A stretch of 64,000 nucleotides of DNA, taken from positions 21,291,501 through 21,355,500 of the forward strand of contig NC_079878.1 of the NCBI RefSeq assembly GCF_029227915.1, read 5' to 3'. The notes under the pieces were generated by a model. It saw nothing but the letters and a program-made list of their open reading frames with translations. It had not been told where the DNA came from and ran no database searches. Positions 1 to 11,589 of the stretch are shown here, piece by piece (position 1 is the first letter of the stretch; each line of letters starts with the position of its first letter). Made by a program: the position numbers and the translations under genes. Source of the stretch: Hydractinia symbiolongicarpus. Its lineage: Eukaryota > Cnidaria > Hydrozoa > Anthoathecata > Hydractiniidae.

Positions 1-344
1 TGTAAACACGTACAAAGCTAATAGCGCATGTGCAGTTAGCACAATTCTGATTAAAAACATCATGTAAACACATTGCTATTTAACTACAGTTCGAAATTTC
101 ATGCAGAGTACTCAGTTTTTTATATTATGTCATTTGGTCATAAGATACAAGTGCAACAACAGCACTGACATTAAATTAATGCATTCAGCCTGTTGTCTCA
201 GCATTAATACAATGTTTAGTTAATAAGAATATGCTCGTCTCGCACACATGCAGCCACACAAAGAGAGAAAAAATTTAAGGGTTTATTCTTGTTTACTTCA
301 CTGTTTAAAGTGGCGTTTTCTTAGGACAATAGAAAACAAATTAC

Positions 345-2110
345 CTTGTTCACTAAACCGTTTATACTCTTTTTTAAAGCTTCCCAAGCCATTCTTTGAT
401 AAGCAAAACTAAAATAAAGATATTTTACTAAGGACCAGGAAGTGTAGCCAGAAAAAACATTAAGTTTTCTTGTTTTGAAGAATTTAAGCCTCACACTTCA
501 TCACTCAAACTTCACTTTTTTTTCCTTATAAAATTTTCTCCCTGTTAAAATTGATAATTCTAAATCAATGGTCATTTAAAAAGATCAACAAACCTGGTCT
601 TGTCTGTCAGACCTTCAGCCAACATTTTAAGTTTTGCTGGTGGTATATAAGCACCTCCTAATAAAGACAAGAAAAGTAGCAAGCCTTAACTAAGCTAGAA
701 GTCAGTATTTATACACCAAAAATACTGTCAACTACTTCAAGTTGTAATGTCATCAACTACATGTAGACTATTTTCCTTTTTTATTATTCAAGAATAGTTT
801 TTCACAAATCAAAGATAACAAAAAAAAAATGATGCCTTATTGTGCCAATACAAGGTATAAATACACTAGGCGTAAGTTCAAAATTATTGAACTACATCTT
901 CAAGGCTAAAGAAAAATGCAATGATTGATGAAAAAAACCGTCTACTTTATTGTCAGAATTTTTTGTTGAAAGAAAAGTTTTTATTTAAAGAAAAGTTTTG
1001 CTGAAAGAAAAGTTCCGTTGGAAAAAGATTGTTGCTGCTTGCAAAAAAACCCCCAAATGTTTTTACCTAATTTTCCCTCAAAAATTTCGCACAATAAAAT
1101 ACTACAGAACTAACTAAACCCAATATTAATTTTAAAATTAAGGATACTATTCAAACCTGTTTTTGTGAAAATGTCTTCAATGGTTTTCTTCTTTCTCTCT
1201 TGTTTTACTTCTTTTGTGTCGTTCTGATCTTTATTTTTTACTTCCTCATCTTCGTCAGATTTTTCACCTCTTCTTTTTCTTCTTCGTTTATAATTCTCAG
1301 AACGTTCAAACTCTACATCATCTTCAGAAGCAGGGCGATCTAGGTCTTGATATTTGTAAGACCTTGACCTTATATTGTCATTTTTATTATACTTGCTGTA
1401 TCTTTTACTTCGTCTATTTAAATCGCTATTTTCATTATCACTATAGGAATCACTTCTACGGGAATATTTCTGTCTTGGTGATTGATCTCGATCATATTTC
1501 TTTTTTAAGGATCCTGTATCCTTGCGTTTTCGCCAATTACGTTCACTATTTTCTTTATTATTATCACTCTCATCACTATAAACAAAACGAAGAATTACAA
1601 TACAAGCGCAGTATCAACACAGGATGACACTATTATGGAAATATTAAAACCAAACAATACCACACCTTAACCTTGAAATATCAACATATTCTTCAATAGG
1701 CTCTGTTGCCTAGAAGTTAAAAAACATAATACTTTATATTACTTTACAAACTTTTGCTATAAGAGAAAGTACTACTGCAGCCCTTCTAATTCAAGTTGGC
1801 ACTCAGCAATTACTGAGGCAAAAACAGCATGTTAAAAAAATTCTTGATTCACCATGATTTGGATGCAACTTAAACTTTCAAAAAATTTGCTCATATTTTC
1901 TCTCCTAATTTAAATGTAGTTCCTATATATGGCAATGTGTGATCACAAAAAAAAAATTAAAAATTGCTAAAGCAAATGAAATGTCACTTCAGCAATTTTT
2001 TGCTAACAGGAAATAAATTCAATTAGATGGGGTGTACTTTAATTTTTCAAACCTTAATCACACTTTTCAGATGACTTTTCCCTTCAGATGAATCCACACT
2101 GCCACTTTCA
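345..2110 (-). CDS. CWC22: CWC22 pre-mRNA splicing factor homolog, 5' exons only (partial)
   Basis: CWC22 is a spliceosome component that recruits eIF4A3 to pre-mRNA for exon-junction complex assembly in the nucleus. Five minus-strand exons with consistent phases are visible: 2053-2110, 1672-1709, 1157-1575, 594-657 and 345-408. The first three encode a charged, low-complexity tail rich in Ser, Asp, Glu, Arg and Lys (for example RRRKRRGEKSDEDEE). The last two carry the diagnostic CWC22 block, GGAYIPPAKLKMLAEGLTDK followed by AYQRMAWEALKKSINGLVNK, which immediately precedes the MIF4G domain in this family. The MIF4G and MA3 domains must lie beyond the left edge of the window. The exon holding the start codon was not found upstream of 2110. 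Identification is firm from the conserved block; the boundary of the first listed exon is less certain. Confidence 0.88.
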
Positions 2111-2446
2111 CTAAAAGAAATAAACATTATATCTTTTAAAAACAAAGTATGAATAACAACATGTCCTGTGTATACTTTTTTTTCATTGGTTGACAAATTA
2201 TTCGGCCCTGAAATATTAAGATGCATGCAATGCTGTTTGTAATTCAAAGGCAATGGATGGTTATGATGGATGAATCTGAGGAATCTTCGGATAGTGACGG
2301 GACCATCTACCTCTCTGATTCTGATTCCGAAGGGAGCAGCACGGATGGAGTGCATTTCTCTGTTATTTTTTGTAAAGGCTTTCATTAAAAAAACTATTCA
2401 TTTTATTTCCAGAAACTTGATTACCAGGCCTCCCTTGTTAAATGAA

Positions 2447-2582
2447 TCTATATTATAATAACCGTATACGTCTGTCCGTCTGTCACGCAAAATGGTAGCT
2501 TAGCTGCTTAAGTAGCAAGACGCACGCAATGCAGTATAAAAGGACGGCGAACCCGTGGATTTTTCCATGGGCTAACGGCTAG
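2447..2582 (+). mobile_element. Short non-autonomous Helitron-like element, copy 1
   Basis: A 136-bp unit begins TCTATATTATAA and ends with a short hairpin (CCCGTGGATTTTTCCATGGG) followed by CTAG. It is flanked by A on the left and T on the right, as Helitron insertions are. Two diverged copies lie at 57298-57440 and 59371-59503. The core shared by all three includes GTATACGTCTGTC and ACGCACGCAAT or close variants. It has no coding capacity. Helitron assignment rests on the TC start, the 3' hairpin, the CTAG-T end and the lack of inverted repeats. Confidence 0.65.
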
Positions 2583-2957
2583 TAAAATATATTACACCAT
2601 TACGATCAAGAGATTAACACCTTTTATCTATATTTAAATCATGTATTTCTTCGCACATACAGATTGACTTCAGAACCCTATATTGTTAATCATTTCCTAT
2701 TTTGTTGTTTCTGCTGCACTCACTAAGTTCAACTGAAAAGTTAAACACAGAAGTTACTTTGGTCATGTTACGCCACTATTACTAATCTAAAGTAGATTGA
2801 GATATCTTTGAATACGAAAAAGGATGACCCCCCTGTTCTATTGAATACAAAAGTGAAGCAGTAGTTCATAATACCATTACATCGAGTATTTTAAAACAGG
2901 GTATATATTTCTTTGAAAACAAATGGTTTATCATGCTGTATACAACACTAAAAAAAA

Positions 2958-4091
2958 TCGCATTTCGTAAGATTTTAGGCAGGCGTGCGGTAGATCATAC
3001 CTCATACATTCTGCGCGTGCGATGCGCATGCTATCAAAAAAAAATTTTTTACAAAAACATTTCCTTTACCCCTGTACACCGCACAGGGGCTGCTGTTTTA
3101 GCGTAAGGAACAAACAAAGTGCAAGTTCCAACAATGTACGGTAAGGAATTTCAACCCATATACGAAGAAGTCGTAAGCAGACTCGTTAATTAAACTTTGT
3201 TAATAATAATATTTAATAAACCTTATGTTTGATGAATCAGAAAAATTATTATCTAAAAGAATAATTCGTTATTAAAGAAGTTTTTTTTCTTATTAGTTAT
3301 ATTATCTTTTAGTTATTTCAACTTAAATAATGCTGAATTTCTTTTAAATTCTCTAAAAGGTGACCTTACAAAGATTAAAATATTGTTGCATTTTTTTATA
3401 AAATCAATTAAAATATTAGAAAAAATAAAAATAAAACAAAACAACCTTTTACTGTTAAAATCTCTCACCTGGTATTTTGTTACCACATTTGTACCGTTTA
3501 TAACGCTAACGCAGCTGTGTTCGCATTTCCTTTTAATCGAGAAGTAATTTCCGTTTTTAACTTTACACCAAACATAGTTCACCAATACCTTTCCATCTTT
3601 TTCCTCTGTCTTCCCACCAAGAATATCTGATTTACCCCAACTTTCAAAAGTTTTTAATTCAACTTTATTTCCTTTCGTTCTTTTTTTCAGACATTTTTTA
3701 AAAAAAATTTATAGCGCTGATATAATCTCCCCATTAAGGCCACACACTAGGTCGTTAGCAACCTATATCTGTTCTGCATAATACCCCTTGGTCGGCAAAA
3801 AGAAAGAATGAAAGCAAATGGTAGCAATTAAATTCACATTATCAACATTTGGTAAAGACTGCTCACATGCGATCTATTGTTAGTTCAGTAAAAGAATGAT
3901 CGTTTATTTTTAGAGTTCAGTAAAAGAATGATCGTTTACTTTTAAGGCTTATTTAATAAATTTTCTTTGTTATAAATACAATAATTTTTAATTACAGCAA
4001 CATTTTGCGCGTGCGATGAATCGCACGCCTAAACAAATCTGCATGTGTGTGGGGGCGTGCGATCGCACGCCTCTCACGAAATGGCCTGTTA
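2958..4091. mobile_element. Inverted-repeat DNA element remnant, possibly hAT-like
   Basis: The left end contains GCATTTCGTAAGA then GGCGTGCG. The right end, read on the opposite strand, contains GCCATTTCGTGAGAGGCGTG followed by palindromic GCGTGCGATCGCACGC. GCGTGCG motifs recur inside both ends. Between them, minus strand 3470-3660 reads as a Cys-containing stretch (ESWGKSDILGG to NGTNVVTKYQ), ends at a plausible GTGAGA donor and is frameshifted upstream. It loosely recalls the N-terminal zinc-finger region of hAT transposases. No target duplication was found. Family assignment is weak; the inverted-repeat structure is directly visible. Confidence 0.4.
3882..3945. repeat. 32-bp direct tandem duplication
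   Basis: Two adjacent copies of a unit beginning AGTTCAGTAAAAGAATGATC occur at 3882-3913 and 3914-3945, with very few differences. They lie inside the inverted-repeat element remnant. Confidence 0.85.
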
Positions 4092-4446
4092 AGATCACCA
4101 AAATGCATACAGTTTGAAATTTGTCTTCGTTCAGCCAATGGTTATGTTTCTGTAAAGCATAATACACCTTTACGATAATTCAATTGTACATGTTTTCCAA
4201 CGACTCTTTCACATATCAGAAGAAATATTTGTTAGAGATTAAAGCTTTAAGCTTTAAATTTAAAGCTTTTCTACAGTTTTTAACTTCCTTCGTATCATTT
4301 TCTTTCAAATTTTCAGGAAACGTTAATAATAATGAGATCAACTTATGTGTATTTTTCATTAAAAACAAAACACACAAGAAAAGTTATCATGAAAGAACGT
4401 GTTTTCTCCTTATAAAAGTGTGATGTTTACCTCTATCGGATGAGCT

Positions 4447-4930
4447 TGTTCTGCCTGGATAATAAACACTACCCTGAATATGTAAGGCAGCTTGCCCCAG
4501 TTAAAAACAGGGCAGAAAATAAGAGTGTGGGCCCTACTAATTGGGTCTGCATAGCTCAAAATGAGCATTAAATACTCTAGGACTCTCCATCTAAGCCATG
4601 TCCCCTCCTGGAAATAATAGACAGGGTATATCCCTCGATATTTGTGAGGGTAGCCATGTAAAATATGCACATCTATCTATCTATCTATCTAACATAATCA
4701 GAAAAGGCCATCTTATTATGTATGGCAGTTAAAAATATTACTTTGCACTTATAAAAGGAACATAATCATGGCAGGCCAGTTATATAGGACAATCTAATAT
4801 CAGTTGTGGCATAAAAAAAACATGATTGGGGCAGGCAGACTTAACACATACTATTTGAGACTTACAGAACTAACATAACCGGGGTGGGCCGGCTATGTAC
4901 AACATTTTTATATTATTTCTCACTTACTAT
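4447..4930 (+). mobile_element. Terminal fragment of a Ginger-type element, interrupted by a SINE
   Basis: It begins TGTTCTGCCTGGATAATAAA, closely matching the right terminus of the complete Ginger element at 34922 read inward. It continues through GCAGCTTGCCCCAGTTAA, then resumes after the SINE with ACATAATC and GGCAGGCCAG units like those of that element's subterminal array. No opposite terminus is present, so this is an end fragment. It shows that the family has more than one copy and that the SINE inserted later. Confidence 0.7.
4525..4691 (+). mobile_element. Truncated tRNA-derived SINE copy with (ATCT)n tail
   Basis: From GAGTGTGGGCC to the (ATCT)n tail this matches the 3' half of the SINE at 35151-35500, including AGCTCAAAATGAGCATTAAA and ACAGGGTATATCCCT. 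It lacks the tRNA-like head and has an internal deletion relative to that copy. It sits inside a Ginger terminal fragment, splitting it. Confidence 0.75.
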
Positions 4931-5401
4931 AGGCTTTTATATTAGGATTCGTGACAAGCAAAAAGCCCTGGTGACAAAGTTGTTGTTGTATGAAACAAAA
5001 TTTCGTAGAACTAAATTTTAGGATTCGCCAGTTTACTAACTTTTCACTGAACTTAATCGATGGAGTGTTAGTTTTCCTAAATTATATATTGTAAATTAGA
5101 CTTTAATATTCAAATTAAATTCTAATAAATACTGCTCCTAATGCTAATTAGAGGAGTAGTATTTGGGTGTTATAATAATAATAATAATAATAAATATTTA
5201 AAGTGGCTAGCCCAGAAAATCACAAAAAACCTATAGTTAGTGGATTGTTTCCACTGGGGGCCACTAGAACAAAAAAGAAACAAAAAATGATAAACCTTAG
5301 ACTGCCTCAGCTCAATCAAACATAGTAACATTTATAATCTGTGAAAATTTAAAAGAAAAAGAATAAAAAACAAAAATTAAAAAATTAAAAAGTGATCTCC
5401 A

Positions 5402-7130
5402 TTAGAATTTGCCAAATACATTAGAGATGGAAGTCTTAAACGAAAGCAGACTTCCATTACAGGTCACTTGGTCTGGAAGATTATTCCACACTTTTGCAGC
5501 TCTAAATGGGAAGGCTTTTTTGCCAAATTCCGTGTTGACCAAGGGAAGTGTGAACCTGTTTTTTGAAGCTCCTCTTGTTTGATGATTATGACAGTTTTTT
5601 GTCAAAAGGAATTTTGAGCGCATGTAATCAGGAGCAATGTGATTCATGGCTTTGAAAACTAATATGGCATCGTTTTTGATGAGTAAATTATTCATTGAAT
5701 ATTCCCTCTCTTTCCCAAGAAAGGTACGGACACATTTTAATCGTTTTTCTAGTTTTCCCAATCTACCTTGGGTGGCACAAGCCCATGCCGAGGAGCAGTA
5801 GTTGAAATATGGCATGACAAGTGCATTAATTAAAAGGTTTTTTGTGTGAGGTGTTAAACAGGATGCAATGGTTCTAATTTTAGAATATTTAATTAGTATT
5901 TTTCTATTTATGTCATTAATGTGCTTTTCCCATTGCATTTTTTGATCAAATGTTACCCCAAGATATTTAACTTTTTCGCTCCTCTTCAAAGGAATACCCA
6001 TATAGTTGATAGTTTTGTTCTCAACTTTTTTTAACTGGCTGTGGTTGCCGAAAAAGATTGTTTCAGTTTTGTCCGTATTAATAGTCATTTTGTTATTATT
6101 CAGCCAGAGATCGACTTGCGAAAGTTCTAACTCGACCTGGGAGACAAGGGTATCCAAGTTTTTATGAGACGAAATAATTATTGTATCATCCGCATATAGA
6201 TGGTGGTAGTTTGAATTGATGACAGATTTTAAGTCATCAATATACAAAAGAAAGAGCAGGGGCCCCAACACAGATCCCTGCGGCACCCCAAAAGCGTCTT
6301 CATGAAGCAGATCTGATCCTGTGACGTTTACAAGAGTCAGCTGCATTCGGTCCGTTAAGTAGGACTCAAACCAGTCAAAGGCAGCATCTCTGATGCCAAA
6401 ACACCATAGTTTTTTTAACAAAATTTTATGATCAACAGTGTCAAAAGCTTTTTTAAGGTCAATGAGCACAGCACAAACAAAGTTATGTTGGTCGAGCTCA
6501 GTAAGAATAAAATCAGAGACATCGACTACTGCAGTTTCTGTGGAAAAGAGTTTTCGAAATCCGGACTGTCTGTCATTCAGGAAGTTGTGCTCAGAAATAA
6601 AATGAGACATTTGCTCATGCACTAACTTTTCAAAAATTTTCATAGGAATTGGCAAAATGGAGATAGGCCGATAATTAGTAGGATCTGTTTTATTGCCACT
6701 TTTAAAAATAGGCGAGACCCTTTTAGTCTTCCAACATTTAGGTACATAAACAGTAAATAAAGATTTGTTGAAAAGACTTGATAAATAAATACTTAAAACT
6801 GACGAACCTGCTTTTAGCAGTCGTGAACCAATTCCGTCCAAGCCTGTAGCTTTATTAAGTTTTAGTGATCTAATTATTTTTTCGACACTTTTGGTCTCAA
6901 TACGAGCCCACCGAAAATCGTGTCCGCTAACAGGTGGATTACCATTAGTAGTGTCAGAAGAAAATTTAGAGGCTAGTTTGGCACCAACACTGACAAAAAA
7001 TGAATTGAATGTGTTGGAAATTTCTTTTGGGTGAGAAGTTTCTGTACCATCGTTTTGGACTACTCGTTTTATCGAGGTAGTATTGCCTGACTTATCAGGA
7101 ACCAGTTTTTTTAGGGTTTTCCAAAGTTGT
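5402..7130 (-). pseudogene. LINE protein, reverse transcriptase part (separated by frameshift)
   Basis: The open frame runs from about 7130 to the stop at 5402. Below 6841 it spans about 479 residues, and the 95 or so residues above 6841 have no start codon. RT landmarks are NYRPISILP, FRKLFSTETAV, GVPQGSVLGPLLF and the catalytic HLYADDTIII, followed by the usual LINE C-terminal region with RLGKLEKRLKCVRTFLGK. It would copy the element RNA at the target nick. The lack of an initiator and the upstream frame break show it was translated as part of one polyprotein with the endonuclease. Confidence 0.88.
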
Positions 7131-8655
7131 TTTGGCCGTTTTTCTGCAAAACGTCATTATAGTACTCGTTTTTGAGTCGATTTTTGAGACCTATTACCTG
7201 GTTCCTTTTTTGTTTGAAAGCTTCCCAGTCTATGATGGATTTTGTTTTTGATGCTTTCCGTTTCAAGAAGTCTCTTTCTTTGATGGCTATTATTAATTCA
7301 TCAGTGACCCATGCCTCAACACGGCCAGAAAATCTATGTGTTTTGAAAGGGGCATGTTTGTCAGCCACTGTTTTAACATTTTCATTCAGTTTCTCACATG
7401 CTTTATCAAGGTCATCATAATTATTAAAATATGACCAGTCTAAATTCCTGAGATCCTTCAGAAAAGCCTCTTCACTGAAGTTCTTGTAGCTACGAACCTT
7501 GCATGTTTTAGGTTCAAATTTTGGCCTTTTGAATTTTCTGATCACATAAACTAAATTGTGATCACTGATGCCTAAATCCATGACACCAGTTTTAGAAATA
7601 CAAGAACTGTTAGAAAGTATCAAGTCTATAAGAGTGCTACTATTTTCAGTAACACGAGTTGGCTCCGTAATATGTTGTTTTAGGAAAAGAGTGGAGCATA
7701 ATTCCTTTATTTTGGAGGAAAGAGCATATTTTGAAAGCATGTTACAGTTAAAATCTCCCAAGATAAAAACTTCTTTTTCTTTTGGGAGCTTGTTAAAACA
7801 CTGTTTAAAATGAGTACACAGGTTTTCGGTACTCTGCAAATCACTACCTCCTGGTGGCCTGTAAACCCCACACACGTAAATAGGTTTAGTTTTTTTCAGG
7901 CACACTTTCACCCATAGTGATTCAACATTTTCGAAGTAGAGGTGTTTCAAAAGGTGGCTATCCAAGTTTTCATTAACAAAAATTAGAACACCCCCACCTC
8001 GTCTATTCCGATCATTCCTATAACAAACATAGCCATCAATTTTAACGTCATTGTCAGTGATGGTGTCATCAATTTTGGTTTCACAGATGGAGAATACATC
8101 AAGTTTTATTTGATGTAGCAGAAGTTTAACATAGTCTAGTTTGGATGACAGACCATTAATGTTGAGATGGGCCATTTTTAAGCCCTTCCCATTTCTGATT
8201 GCCTCAAAATCAAAGTTTTCATCAATAGTAATATTGATGTTGTCCGGAATTTCGTCACCAAATGACTCCTCATTAGCAAAGGGCAAATTACGAGAAAGAC
8301 AGGGACTGCAAACGAAAAACAGTTTATCTTCAGGAGTCTTCATAAATTGTTGATGTTTTTTATCAGAAATACGCTCACATTTTTTATGAGCCCATAATCC
8401 ACACTTGTCACAAGAAAGTGCTTTGTGTGTTTTTGCCACAGGTTTTAAGCATGAAGAACAGGGATACTTAACAGGACCTGGGTTGAGGCAGATGTCCCCT
8501 GACAAGAGGATTAAAAAATAGAAATACTTGTGCCTGCTTGGCTTAAGTTTTGATAAAGCCATTAATTTTAATTGGAGAGTGAGCTGGCTTTCAGAAACTC
8601 TATTGCAGGCATCAAGTGAAGCGATAGAAAAGAAACTCCTATCTAGTCGACTCAT
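7111..8655 (-). CDS. LINE protein, PHD finger and AP endonuclease part
   Basis: The frame starts at an ATG (MSRLDRSFF) and encodes 514 residues. Residues of about 66-119 form a Cys/His-rich PHD-type finger (CSSCLKP, CDKCGLWAHKKC, FFVCSPC). An exonuclease-endonuclease-phosphatase domain follows, with the landmarks LNINGLSSK, ETKIDD, GVYRPPGG, GDFNCNM and the C-terminal SDHNLVYV. This enzyme nicks target DNA for target-primed reverse transcription. The frame ends early: near 7130-7145 a one-base shift moves the downstream sequence (RPKQLWKTLKKLVPDK) into the frame that continues into the reverse transcriptase. The copy is therefore probably inactive, though otherwise well preserved. Confidence 0.88.
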   Translation of the reverse strand: MSRLDRSFFSIASLDACNRVSESQLTLQLKLMALSKLKPSRHKYFYFLILLSGDICLNPGPVKYPCSSCLKPVAKTHKALSCDKCGLWAHKKCERISDKKHQQFMKTPEDKLFFVCSPCLSRNLPFANEESFGDEIPDNINITIDENFDFEAIRNGKGLKMAHLNINGLSSKLDYVKLLLHQIKLDVFSICETKIDDTITDNDVKIDGYVCYRNDRNRRGGGVLIFVNENLDSHLLKHLYFENVESLWVKVCLKKTKPIYVCGVYRPPGGSDLQSTENLCTHFKQCFNKLPKEKEVFILGDFNCNMLSKYALSSKIKELCSTLFLKQHITEPTRVTENSSTLIDLILSNSSCISKTGVMDLGISDHNLVYVIRKFKRPKFEPKTCKVRSYKNFSEEAFLKDLRNLDWSYFNNYDDLDKACEKLNENVKTVADKHAPFKTHRFSGRVEAWVTDELIIAIKERDFLKRKASKTKSIIDWEAFKQKRNQVIGLKNRLKNEYYNDVLQKNGQNNFGKP

Positions 8656-8899
8656 TTCGTTGTTGTTGGGTGAGCTACTTTTGAACGAAGGTTTTGTATG
8701 TTTGTTTTGTTTTGTTTCAAGTATGTTTGTTTTGTTAGCTGGCAGTTTTTTAACAGTGTGTTCAGTTTGTCAGTGTCTGCCAAACCAAATTGTAGGATTA
8801 ATTCTATTTTCAGCTACATCTATGGATTTCTACTTATTCAAGTCATTTTTCATTCAAAAAAGAAAATTACCTGGAAGGCATTGTCTTTTATAAATCTTG

Positions 8900-10985
8900 C
8901 TAGATAATGTCAGCGTGAAGGCAAAACGTTTTGTTCTTCGTTCGCTTCTGTTCTGTTTTTATGTGACTGTTACTTCAGGTATAGTATCATGAACAAGTCC
9001 ATAAAAAGCATCCTCGTTCCCAGGGTAGTGTCGAGAAGCGGCTGCTTTACACGAATGAGGAGCCAGGTGTGCGATTCCCGCTCATCACTTCTCGACACGA
9101 ATATGATAAATTGCTGAAAGATTGCCTAGCAAGCAGAAAATTGAAAAGTTACCAGTGTTTCGCCTATAAATTAATATATTATTTGGGTCAAAAAAAGTTA
9201 AAGAAAGGATGTTCCATAATAAGAAGTATAAACTATATTCCTATCGAACACGAAAATAAAATAAATTTTTTCAAAATCAATGTGAATCCTGTTAGACATT
9301 TTCAACAGCAGGTCAAACAATAATTTTTAAATGTATCCGAGATTGCTTAGAAATCTTGCAGATTTCAGTACAGTTGGCTTATTATCTTGGAAGGATGGTG
9401 AAAGAGAGTTTACATAAAGCGGTTTCCTATATTTAAAAAAATACGTGTTGTATACCTACTCCGTCACCAGGGCTCTTTCCTGGGGCATCTTGTATCTTTT
9501 TGCTGACATTTGAGACGGCGATATAAACATGACCCTAGGGCAGGCCTCTCGGTTTTGTGCTGTGATTGGACGAAGTTTCATCACTAACTTATGCATTATT
9601 AACGCACTTGTCTTACAAATCGCACAACGCGGAAATTTCTTCCTGCGAAAGTTTATGCCATTAAAGAGTCGTAAAATATGTATCTGAAAAAAATTGGATT
9701 TAGTTAAAAGCTAATTTGCAAAACTAAACTTGTGGGCGAGCCTTCTGTAAGGGCCTCTTGGATAGTTTTTTTTTCCGGCGCGTCTTTTATGAAAGATACA
9801 TGCAGATTCCTTCAAATCTTGATCATCTATCAGTGCTACGGGGCCGAAGACACTACTACACTTTCAAGCCAAATAAAAGTTTCAAAACAAATTTGTGAAT
9901 CCGCCGTAATATTAACCCCCAAAATTTGGCAACATGGTGGCGGAGTAATGTGATACAGCACAAGGAAGTATTTTGCTTTTCGATAGACGCTTCTCTGTTT
10001 TATATAACTTGCGTATAACTAGCATATAGTCACAAGTAAGTGCTTTCTCAGCTGTCATGAAGGAGTTGAACAACTGGAAAAGTCAGAAGCTCAAAACAGT
10101 TAGCTAAAACGACTGACCAACAAGCCCATTTGAAATTTGAGGTCTCACAAAACGACTATATAACAGCAGATATTATTGCAAGAATTTAGCTAGTACGCTG
10201 TTTAAATTTATTATGTTACATAAAAAAAAATAGATGTGTTGTCCAATGATTGTTCCGTGCTTGCATTTGGATGGGATATAACAAACCAGGGTGCCAACAA
10301 CCCAGCCTCTTCTCAATAATATCGGAAAGAAATATTATTAACTAGTTGATAAGACACGTGGAAAAATCCACTTAGGCAGAAGGCGATAAAAAATAGGTTG
10401 TTTTAGATCTTCAACCAAGCCGAAAAAAACCTGTGTAATCGTTGATTCGGTTCAGCTTTGTTGCTGTAGAAATGATTAACATTTGGCTTGATTGACGAAT
10501 TTGCATTTGTGCTATCTCTGCCATTTTTGAAGTTTTGCTAGGTGAAAACAAATCTAGTTCGTGGGGGAAGATTCCTAAGAAATGTTGAAATGGAAGAGTA
10601 ATTAGCTAATGAAAGCTAATCAAAATAAAAATCTGTCTGAAAATGATCCTTAGTTATATATCTAGATTGTGTGACTTTTTCAAAAATATGTGTTTTCATC
10701 TTATAACTCCGACACTCACCTAAACTATTCCCACTTTAAATTTTGTTGACTCTTATTTGAAGTATTACAGAATTGTGTGAATTTATTAACTATTAAACAG
10801 TCTGGGATAAGGTGCGAATATGGAAACAGTTTTGATATAATGAAACTCTCAAAAAAAGAAACAGAAATCAGATTTTTTTTCTTTTTTTGTAAAACAGAAA
10901 TTGTTTCCAACTTTGAAAACTGTTTCTTGGTTTTGATTGGGGTAAACTGGATTAGAGCTCCAGTAGTAAAAAACCCCTTTATTCT
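8900..10985. other. Gap without a convincing gene
   Basis: Short open frames here (for example 9069-9323, plus) match nothing I recognise and lack splice or domain support. Fragments of the CCTCGTTCCCAGG repeat family are present near 9013 and 9470. Confidence 0.5.
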
Positions 10986-11176
10986 TAAAGGGGGACTCCA
11001 GTAAAAATTACTTTTTTCTTTTTCTTTTATACTACTTAGAAAAGCATAAGAAATAAAAAAAAACTTATTAATTTAGGACTGGACCCGATTAAAAATAATG
11101 ACATCACATAGTGCAAAAAATTTTAGCGGACATTAAATCGCTTTTTGGATGTAATTTACGTTTAAATCTTTAAAAA

Positions 11177-11422
11177 ATGGTTAGTTGCTTTGCGTTTCGA
11201 TGTACCAATCGACCAGAGAAGTGTGAAGAAGTAAATTTTTACAGAATCCCATCTGTGAAAAAGAAAGAACTTAAACAAAAATGGCTAAACAAAATACATC
11301 GTGCAGATCAAAGTTTTTATATTTGGTTGGAGCACTTCACAGATAATTCTTTTAAAAAAGAACTACAAGAAATAAACTTCCATATTAAACTATATTGCCA
11401 CTTTGTAAAAATGCCAATTTAG
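11177..11422 (+). pseudogene. THAP-type zinc finger fragment of a transposase
   Basis: The 81-residue frame opens MVSCFAFRCTNR and continues through FYRIPSVKKKELKQKWLNKI to LEHFTDNSF, following the THAP order C-x4-C, the Pro after FYRI, a Trp and a final His-Phe. In the family the last zinc pair is Cys-x2-His-Phe; here it reads WLEHF, so one zinc-ligating Cys is replaced by Trp and the finger is probably broken. The frame then runs into unrelated sequence and stops. It lies 190 bp inside the left terminus of the Kolobok-like element, where such elements keep their DNA-binding domain. Confidence 0.65.
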
Positions 11423-11589
11423 CTAGTAAACAAAATCAAGTTTCTCATTTCTTCTCATTTCATTATTTGTAGTTATATCCACAGAACACAACCAAATAAC
11501 GTTTTGTACATTTTTTTATTAAATAAAAGAACATACCAATTTCCAATACAATCCCTGACAAAAAAGTTTTCTAGTTACACATATATCTT

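Larger units (their letters stand above)
5165..8895 (-). mobile_element. CR1-like non-LTR retrotransposon, nearly full length
   Basis: This minus-strand LINE has a 5' leader at about 8656-8895. One long reading frame follows, carrying PHD finger, APE endonuclease and reverse transcriptase domains (frameshifted once). The 3' untranslated region ends in a (TTA)n run at about 5171-5193. A PHD finger before the endonuclease, plus a short simple-repeat 3' end, fits the CR1/L2 group. Both ends are estimates; no target-site duplication was confirmed. Confidence 0.8.

Noticed and set aside
1214-1627. A 137-residue plus-strand frame
   Set aside because: It is the antisense shadow of the CWC22 exon at 1157-1575, which has splice sites and family sequence.
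3860-4100. A CRISPR-like array suggested by spaced repeats
   Set aside because: Only two adjacent direct copies plus inverted GCGTGCG motifs, in an animal genome; this is transposon-end structure.
8528-8907. Plus-strand frames rich in Phe and Cys
   Set aside because: Antisense to the 5' leader and first codons of the CR1-like LINE.
9069-9323. An 84-residue basic plus-strand frame
   Set aside because: No recognisable domain, no splice context, and it starts inside a repeat-family fragment.
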